DNA of 6,002 bases, taken from contig DASZLR010000017.1 in NCBI GenBank assembly GCA_035552275.1, positions 1-6,002 on the forward strand, in the 5' to 3' direction. Origin of the DNA: DASVLX01 sp035552275. GTDB taxonomy: Bacteria; Actinomycetota; Actinomycetes; Mycobacteriales; Pseudonocardiaceae. Shown one piece after another: positions 1 through 6,002 of the stretch. Each line of letters begins with the position of its first letter. The stretch's first letter is position 1. A program made the position numbers and the translations under genes. The notes under the pieces were generated by a model. The model ran no database searches, was not told the origin of the DNA, and saw nothing but the letters and a program-made list of their open reading frames with translations.

Positions 1-243
1 GAGCGCGGCGATCGCCCGCGCCTCGCGAATCGCGCGCTCGCGAGCCTTCGCCGCGTCCGCCGCCGTCAGGCCGGGCTGCAGCCGCACTTCCTTGACCGCG
101 ACCTGCCGGTGCAACAGTTCGTCGTAGCCCTGCCACACGACGCCCATCGAGCCCATCGAGCCCTGGCCCAGCACCCGCCGCAGCCGGTATCGACCGGCGA
201 TCAGCCGGACCGAGGGCTGGACGTCCGGAGTGGGCGCGGTCAC
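1..243 (-). CDS. Ser/Thr protein kinase, N-terminal part (runs off left edge)
   Basis: This is the first 81 codons of a Hanks-type (PknB-like) Ser/Thr kinase; the catalytic and any membrane or sensor parts lie outside the window. Reading on the minus strand from a GTG at 243-241, the protein has a short polar N-terminus. Then come the kinase strand 1 (AGRYRLRRVLGQG, residues 16-28), a glycine-rich loop, the VAVK motif with the invariant ATP-binding Lys at residue 51, and the start of helix C with REAR, where Glu74 is the likely salt-bridge partner of Lys51. The GTG is chosen because GGGGAG (258-253) lies 9 nt upstream; the nearby ATG at 251-249 is out of frame and stops after three codons. 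The glycine loop is odd: a tandem 9-bp repeat gives GQGSMGSMGVV instead of GxGxxGxV. The gene is divergent from mutA. Family assignment is firm; substrate and function are unknown. Confidence 0.9.
   Translation of the reverse strand, partial: MTAPTPDVQPSVRLIAGRYRLRRVLGQGSMGSMGVVWQGYDELLHRQVAVKEVRLQPGLTAADAAKARERAIREARAIAAL
142..159 (-). repeat. 9-bp in-frame tandem duplication in kinase glycine loop
   Basis: The plus strand reads GCCCATCGA twice in direct succession (142-150, 151-159), followed by a partial third GCCC. On the coding strand this is TCGATGGGC twice, encoding Ser-Met-Gly twice (residues 29-31 and 32-34). Because the unit is nine bases, the reading frame is kept. It adds three residues to the ATP-binding loop compared with the usual kinase pattern. 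Replication slippage is the simplest origin. Confidence 0.85.
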
Positions 244-252
244 GGCGCCATT

Positions 253-258
253 CTCCCC
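253..258 (-). promoter_or_regulatory. Ribosome binding site of the kinase gene
   Basis: The minus strand reads GGGGAG here, 9 nt before the GTG at 243-241. It fixes this GTG as the probable start, in preference to the out-of-frame ATG at 251-249. I see no convincing -10/-35 pair for the kinase further upstream. Confidence 0.6.
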
Positions 259-323
259 GAACGGGCGATGATCCCGAGGTAAACCGCCGGCCAGTCCATG
301 ATCGAGTCTGAATCGGTCACCGC

Positions 324-333
324 GAGCATGCTC
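324..333. promoter_or_regulatory. Perfect 10-bp palindrome in the divergent intergenic region
   Basis: GAGCATGCTC is its own reverse complement. It lies between the divergent kinase and mutA genes and could be a half-site or operator. Such short palindromes also arise by chance, and no known regulator motif is recognised here. Confidence 0.2.
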
Positions 334-338
334 ACATG

Positions 339-372
339 CCGTACCGATCGCCTGCGCTTTCCGTACCATCGC
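339..372 (+). promoter_or_regulatory. Candidate mutA promoter/operator with paired direct repeat
   Basis: Two near-identical copies lie 22 bp apart, about two helical turns: CCGTACCGATCGC (339-351) and CCGTACCATCGC (361-372), differing by one missing G. The second copy contains TACCAT (364-369), which fits the actinobacterial TANNNT -10 consensus. Its spacing places transcription initiation at about 376-378, at or next to the ATG at 378. That would make the mutA transcript leaderless or nearly so, consistent with the absence of a Shine-Dalgarno sequence before 378. No clear -35 is visible. The repeat arrangement suggests binding of a dimeric regulator that would cover the -10, but this is inference. 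Confidence 0.4.
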
Positions 373-377
373 TGGAC

Positions 378-2293
378 ATGACAGTGCCGTCCGAACCGCC
401 GGCGCAGCCCACGGCAGCCGACCGGTTGAGCCTCGCCGCGGAGTTCCCGGCCGCCACCCGGCGGCAGTGGCGCGACCAGGTGCGCGGCGTGCTGGTGAAA
501 GCCGGGCGCCTTGGCGATCCAGCCGCCGAGTCCGCCGAAGCGCCCGAGGACCTGATCACGGCCACCAGTTACGAGGGCATCACCATCGCCCCGCTGTACA
601 CCGCCGAGGATCAGGCCCCGCCGGCCGGTTTCCCCGGGCTGCCACCGTTTGTCCGTGGCTCCCGTCCCGAAGGCCAGGTCGCCACCGGCTGGGACGTCCG
701 CGCCCGATATGCCGAGCCGAGCGCTGAAGCCGTCAACGAAGCCGCGCTGGCCGACCTGGCGAACGGGGTCAGTTCGCTGTGGCTGCTGGTCGGGCCGGCC
801 GGACTGCCGGTCGCCGACATCAGTGCGGCCCTGGCCGGCGTGATGCTCGATCTCGCCCCGGTGACCTTGCAGCCGTCGGGCTCGCCCGCCGACGTCCGGG
901 CCGCCGCCGAGGCGCTGCTGGATCTGCATGCCGCACGCGGGATTCCGGCCAGCGAGGTCGGCGGCAACCTGGGCATCGACCCGATCGGCCTGGCCGCCCG
1001 CTCCGGCGGGGAACCGGCCCTCGACCTGCTGGACGCGGCGGCCGCGCACGCCCAGCGGCACCCGAAGCTGCGCACCATCACCGTCGACGCGCTGCCCTAT
1101 CACGACGCGGGTGGCTCGGACGCCGAGGAACTGGCCTGCGCGCTGGCCATCGCGACCAGCTACCTGCGCTCGCTCACCGACGCCGGCCTGGACGTGGACG
1201 CGGCCGCCGGCCAGATCGAGTTCCGCCACGCGGTGACCGACGACCAGTTCGCCGGCATCGCCAAGCTGCGCGCGGCGCGACGGTTGTGGGCGCGGGTGAC
1301 CGAGGTCTGCGGGGTCGCCCCCGCCCAGCGCGCGGCTCGGCTGCACGCCGTCACCTCGACGCCGATGATGACCCGGCGCGATCCGTGGGTGAACCTGCTG
1401 CGCACCACGATCGGGTGTTTCGCGGCCGGCGTCGGCGGCGCGGACGCGGTGACCGTGGCGCCCTTCGACGCGGCGATCGGCCTGCCTTCGGCCTTCTCCC
1501 GGCGGATCGCCCGCAACACCCAGTCGATCCTGGTGGACGAGTCGCGGCTGGCCGGGGTGATCGACCCGGCCGGTGGCTCCTGGTACGTCGAGTCGCGCAC
1601 CGACGCGCTGGCCCGCGAGGCCTGGCGGATCTTCACCGACATCGAGCGGGCCGGCGGCATCGTGGCCGAGCTGACCTCCGGCCGGCTGGCGGCCCGGCTG
1701 GCGCGGACCTGGGCACGACGGGAAGCCAACATCGCCACCCGGCGGGACGCGATCACCGGTGTGAGCGAGTTCCCGAATCTGGCGGAAGAGCCGCTGGACC
1801 GACCTGCCGCGCCGGCCATCACGGGTGGGTTGCCCAGGGTGCGTTATGCGCAGGCGTTCGAGGATCTTCGGGACGCCTCGGACGTGGAGCTGGCGCGCAC
1901 CGGCCGGCGTCCGGCGGTGTTCCTGGCCACCCTGGGCCCGATCGCCGCGCACACCGCCCGCGCGTCCTTCGCCGCGAACCTGTTCGCCGCGGGCGGCATC
2001 GAAACCCCGACGGCCGGCGCGACCGGCGGTGTCGATGACGTGGTCGCCGCGTTCACCGAAAGCGGGCAGCGGATCGCCTGCGTCTGCGGCACGGACGGCG
2101 CCTACGCCGACCAGGCCGCGCCGCTGGTCAGCGCGCTCAAGGCGGCCGGCGCCGCCCGCGTGCTGCTCGCCGGCCCGCGAACGGCCGAATACACTGAAGC
2201 CGGCGTGGATCGGTTCATCTATCGAGGCGTTCCGGCGTTGGATGTGCTGACGGAGACTTTGGCGGCCCTGGGCGTTCTCGCGGAGGCGGAGAA

Positions 2294-2297
<4 letters not shown>
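378..2297 (+). CDS. mutA: Methylmalonyl-CoA mutase small (beta) subunit MutA
   Basis: MutA is the non-catalytic partner of MutB in heterodimeric adenosylcobalamin-dependent methylmalonyl-CoA mutase (cytosolic; methylmalonyl-CoA/succinyl-CoA interconversion). The protein (639 aa from this start) follows the MutA plan: an N-terminal arm, a mutase TIM-barrel region with ITIAPLYTAEDQ, PFVRGSRP, MTRRDPWVNLLRTT, RIARNTQ and VIDPAGGSWYVE, and a C-terminal flavodoxin-like domain. That last domain has lost the cobalamin-ligating DxHxxG: the matching stretch reads ATLGPIAAHTA, as expected for a subunit that binds no B12. The barrel motifs parallel those in MutB, reflecting their origin by gene duplication. 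I prefer the ATG at 378, next to a -10-like TACCAT and beginning MTVPSEPPAQ; an in-frame ATG at 336 would add 14 residues (653 aa) but has only weak RBS support and would overlap the repeat elements. The stop overlaps mutB by ATGA. Function is firm; the start is less so. Confidence 0.93.
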
Positions 2298-4525
<2,228 letters not shown>

Positions 4526-4527
4526 CC

Positions 4528-5523
4528 ATGCCCGTGACGGCTCGCAAAATCGACATCGCCGAGTACGCGGCCGGGGTGCGCGCGAACGACCGGGCGACGC
4601 TGGCGCGGGCCATCACGCTGGTCGAGTCGGTGCGCCCCGATCACCAGCGGCAGGCCCAGGAGCTGCTGGTGGAGCTGCTGCCGCAGGCCGGCGGCGCACA
4701 CCGGGTCGGGATCACCGGCGTGCCGGGAGCCGGCAAGTCGACCTTCATCGACGCGCTGGGCGGCATGCTCACCGACGCCGGACACCGCATCGCGGTGCTC
4801 GCCGTCGACCCGTCGTCCAGCCGCACCGGCGGCAGCATCCTCGGCGACAAGACCCGGATGGCCCGGCTGGCGGCCGATCCGGCGGCGTTCATCCGGCCCT
4901 CGCCCACCTCCGGCACGCTCGGCGGCGTGGCCAGGGCGACCCGGGAGACCATCGTGTTGATGGAGGCCGCCGGTTACGACATCGTGCTGGTCGAGACGGT
5001 CGGCGTCGGACAGTCCGAGGTCACCGTGGCCAACATGGTCGACTGCTTCCTCTACCTGACGTTGGCCCGCACCGGCGATGCCTTGCAGGGCATCAAGAAG
5101 GGCGTGGTCGAACTAGCCGACCTGATCGTGGTCAACAAGGCCGACGGCGATCACGAGCGCGACGCCAGTCGGGCCGCCCGCGAGCTGGACGGCGCGCTGC
5201 GGCTGCTGCGCGGCCCGGACGCCGCGTGGCGGCCGCCGGTGCTGACTGCCAGCGGACTGCACTCCGTCGGCCTGGACGCGGCCTGGTCCCAGGTCGACCG
5301 GCACCGCGCGGTGATGACCGAACTCGGCGAGTTCGACCAGCGCCGCCGCCAGCAGCAGATGGACTGGACCTGGGCGATGGTGCGCGAATCGCTGCTCGCC
5401 CGGCTGCACGCCAACCCGGCGGTGGTCGAGCTGGTGCCGGAGATGGAACGCCAGGTGTTGGCCGGCGAGATCACGCCGACGCTCGCCGCCGAGCGCATTC
5501 TCGGCGCCTTCGGCATCTCCTGA
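4528..5523 (+). CDS. meaB: MeaB-family GTPase, methylmalonyl-CoA mutase chaperone (ArgK/MMAA family)
   Basis: MeaB is a SIMIBI-class G protein (331 aa, usual family length) that binds the mutase, uses GTP to gate adenosylcobalamin delivery by the adenosyltransferase and helps expel inactive cofactor; human MMAA is the orthologue. The sequence shows an N-terminal helical part (residues 1-57), Walker A GVPGAGKST (64-72), the family signature DPSSSRTGGSILGDKTRM (94-111), VETVGVGQSE (155-164; G3/Walker B region), TGDALQGIKKG (182-192; the switch III region) and the guanine-specificity NKAD (203-206). The C-terminal 60 or so residues match the dimerisation arm. Older annotations call this family ArgK or LAO/AO transport kinase, which is misleading next to mutAB. 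The ATG lies 2 nt after the mutB stop with no good Shine-Dalgarno, so translation is probably coupled to mutB. All nucleotide-binding motifs are intact. Confidence 0.96.
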   Translation: MPVTARKIDIAEYAAGVRANDRATLARAITLVESVRPDHQRQAQELLVELLPQAGGAHRVGITGVPGAGKSTFIDALGGMLTDAGHRIAVLAVDPSSSRTGGSILGDKTRMARLAADPAAFIRPSPTSGTLGGVARATRETIVLMEAAGYDIVLVETVGVGQSEVTVANMVDCFLYLTLARTGDALQGIKKGVVELADLIVVNKADGDHERDASRAARELDGALRLLRGPDAAWRPPVLTASGLHSVGLDAAWSQVDRHRAVMTELGEFDQRRRQQQMDWTWAMVRESLLARLHANPAVVELVPEMERQVLAGEITPTLAAERILGAFGIS

Positions 5524-5564
5524 TCAACCCTGGTCAACGATCTCCTGATCAGCATTGCTCACAG
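5515..5564 (+). repeat. Diverged 25-bp tandem duplication across the meaB stop
   Basis: Two adjacent 25-bp units (5515-5539 and 5540-5564) match at about 19 of 25 positions. The first 12 bases, ATCTCCTGATCA, are identical in both. The first copy contains the meaB TGA stop at 5521-5523, so the second copy looks like a duplicated gene end now lying outside the reading frame. The second copy ends in a small hairpin, TGCTC-ACA-GAGCA (5556-5568). That stem has only 5 bp and no T-run follows, so I do not call it a terminator. Confidence 0.6.
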
Positions 5565-5646
5565 AGCACTACAGTTCACCTCCCTTGATCGCTAGATTGG
5601 GTTACCACTGTCGGGTGTCCGCCGTACCCTCGGTTAGCCCGTGGTT

Positions 5647-5681
5647 GGTCGGACAGGTCGGACAGGTTGGACAGTTGGACA
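5647..5681 (+). repeat. Array of 8-9-bp repeats ending in GGACA
   Basis: Four successive units read GGTCGGACA (5647-5655), GGTCGGACA (5656-5664), GGTTGGACA (5665-5673) and GTTGGACA (5674-5681). The spacing is nearly constant and the GGACA core is invariant. The array lies 46 nt upstream of the ATG at 5727. Upstream ACTGTC (5607-5612) and TGTCCG (5616-5621) are complementary to GACAGT (5670-5675) and to either CGGACA copy (5650-5655, 5659-5664), so leader RNA pairing is possible. Confidence 0.75.
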
Positions 5682-5713
5682 GGCAGTCGGTCAGTCAAGC
5701 AGTCGGTCAGACA
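5681..5713 (+). repeat. Two 17-bp direct repeats, period 16, next to the RBS
   Basis: Exact copies of the 12-mer GCAGTCGGTCAG occur at 5683-5694 and 5699-5710. With flanks, 5681-5697 and 5697-5713 match at 15 of 17 positions. The second copy ends immediately before the ribosome binding site at 5715. A factor bound here, or RNA structure, could affect translation or transcription of the next gene; this is inference from position only. Confidence 0.7.
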
Positions 5714-5714
5714 T

Positions 5715-5719
5715 GGAGG
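5715..5719 (+). promoter_or_regulatory. Ribosome binding site GGAGG of the secreted-protein gene
   Basis: A full GGAGG lies 7 nt before the ATG at 5727. It decides the start of the last gene, because the ATG at 5713, which overlaps this site, opens only a 29-codon frame. Confidence 0.8.
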
Positions 5720-5726
5720 CGGTCGT

Positions 5727-6002
5727 ATGCGGTGGGCAGCTCGGCGAACGCTCGGCGTGTTGGCAGCCGCCCTGGCCGCCCTGCTGGCGCTCGGCGTGTT
5801 GACCGCGCTCGCCGCCGGCCCGGCCTCGGCGGCCGTCGCCCCTCGCGCTGCGCTCGCCGCCCAGGCGCCCGCCCATGTCGCCGCGGCGCCAGTGCACGCC
5901 GCCGGGTCGACGCCTACCACGTCCCCAGGCATCAACCAGCAACAGCAGCAGCAACAGCAGACCGCCGCGAGCACCGCCCGGACGAAGACGGTCCTCGTGG
6001 TC
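5727..6002 (+). CDS. Secreted or membrane-anchored protein with signal peptide and poly-Gln tract, 5' part (runs off right edge)
   Basis: Only the first 92 codons are in the window and I do not recognise the family. The start is well supported by GGAGG 7 nt upstream. The N-terminus MRWAARRTLG is positively charged, followed by a hydrophobic Ala/Leu core (residues 9-30) and a likely signal peptidase site at PASA-AVA (cut near residue 35-36). This indicates Sec export, although an uncleaved anchor is possible. Residues 36-70 are low-complexity Ala/Pro/Thr, then comes an uninterrupted run of eight Gln (71-78, mixed CAG/CAA codons) and TAASTARTKTVLVV. The hydrophobic KTVLVV at the cut edge may be the first strand of a folded domain. 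The LGVL motif occurs twice (residues 9-12 and 22-25), encoded by an exact 14-bp repeat. The role is unknown, and nothing ties it functionally to the mutase operon beyond adjacency on the same strand. Confidence 0.8.
   Translation, partial: MRWAARRTLGVLAAALAALLALGVLTALAAGPASAAVAPRAALAAQAPAHVAAAPVHAAGSTPTTSPGINQQQQQQQQTAASTARTKTVLVV
5749..5801 (+). repeat. 14-bp direct repeat inside the signal-peptide coding region
   Basis: CGCTCGGCGTGTTG occurs exactly at 5749-5762 and 5788-5801, with a period of 39 bp (13 codons), so both copies are read in the same frame as Leu-Gly-Val-Leu. The bases following each copy have diverged. It may be a remnant of an in-frame duplication that lengthened the hydrophobic core. 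Confidence 0.6.

Larger units (their letters stand above)
5524..5726 (+). other. Intergenic spacer and probable leader of the secreted-protein gene
   Basis: No supported gene lies here. TAGATT (5593-5598) and TACCCT (5625-5630) both resemble actinobacterial -10 elements; the second has a weak TTACCA 17 bp upstream (5602-5607). Either would give a 5' leader of roughly 90-120 nt carrying the two repeat arrays listed separately. No intrinsic terminator with a clear GC stem and T-run is visible after meaB, so read-through from the mut operon cannot be excluded. Confidence 0.35.

Noticed and set aside
244..377. A cobalamin riboswitch ahead of mutA
   Set aside because: The intergenic space is only about 134 bp, shared with a divergent gene, and no B12-box-like sequence was found. 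The mutA transcript may have no leader at all.
240..1952. A 570-codon open frame on the minus strand covering the kinase start, the intergenic region and most of mutA
   Set aside because: It is a high-GC shadow frame antisense to a clear mutA gene, dominated by Arg/Gly/Gln/Pro with no recognisable domain. Its stop lies at the start of the kinase gene.
779..2038. A 419-codon plus-strand frame inside mutA
   Set aside because: It is an out-of-frame reading of mutA with no initiation signal and Arg/Gly-rich composition.
5556..5568. Hairpin TGCTC-ACA-GAGCA as a terminator of the mut operon
   Set aside because: The stem has only 5 bp and no T-run follows, so it is too weak to call an intrinsic terminator.
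5647..5713. A small CRISPR array
   Set aside because: The units are 8-17 bp with essentially no spacers, which is far from CRISPR repeat/spacer architecture, and no cas gene is present.
5713..5802. A 29-codon frame starting at the ATG at 5713, overlapping the secreted-protein gene
   Set aside because: It has no ribosome binding site of its own (its ATG overlaps GGAGG), and its Trp/Cys/Pro-rich product looks like a frame shadow of the signal peptide.

Overview
The window is very GC-rich, and its coding frames end almost every codon in G or C. It carries a Hanks-type Ser/Thr kinase, a two-subunit (MutA/MutB) methylmalonyl-CoA mutase with its G-protein chaperone, and an Ala-rich Sec-type secreted protein. 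This points to an actinobacterium; I cannot place it to genus from sequence alone.

Layout: (1) 1-243, minus strand: N-terminal 81 codons of a Ser/Thr protein kinase that continues off the left edge. (2) 244-377: a divergent intergenic region of about 134 bp with a paired direct repeat and a -10-like element just before mutA. (3) 378-5523, plus strand: a compact operon mutA-mutB-meaB. mutA and mutB overlap by ATGA; mutB and meaB are 2 nt apart. (4) 5524-5726: a spacer of about 200 bp without a convincing gene, rich in short tandem duplications; it ends in a strong ribosome binding site. (5) 5727-6002: the first 92 codons of a secreted or membrane protein with a signal peptide and a run of eight Gln, cut by the right edge.

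The three central genes work together. MutA (structural, non-catalytic) and MutB (catalytic, adenosylcobalamin-binding) form the heterodimer that interconverts (R)-methylmalonyl-CoA and succinyl-CoA. The MeaB GTPase gates cofactor loading and protects or reactivates the mutase. This pathway handles propionyl-CoA from odd-chain or branched-chain fatty acids, Val, Ile, Met, Thr or cholesterol, or runs in reverse to supply methylmalonyl-CoA for polyketides. The divergent kinase and the downstream secreted protein have no demonstrated link to it.

I found no undescribed multi-gene system: the core is a standard actinobacterial mutase operon. The points worth a second look are small-scale: a 9-bp in-frame duplication inside the kinase glycine loop, an Asn in place of the Ser of the SxL cobalamin motif of MutB, a duplicated five-residue linker in MutB, a near-perfect direct repeat at the mutA start, and a dense array of short repeats in the leader of the last gene.
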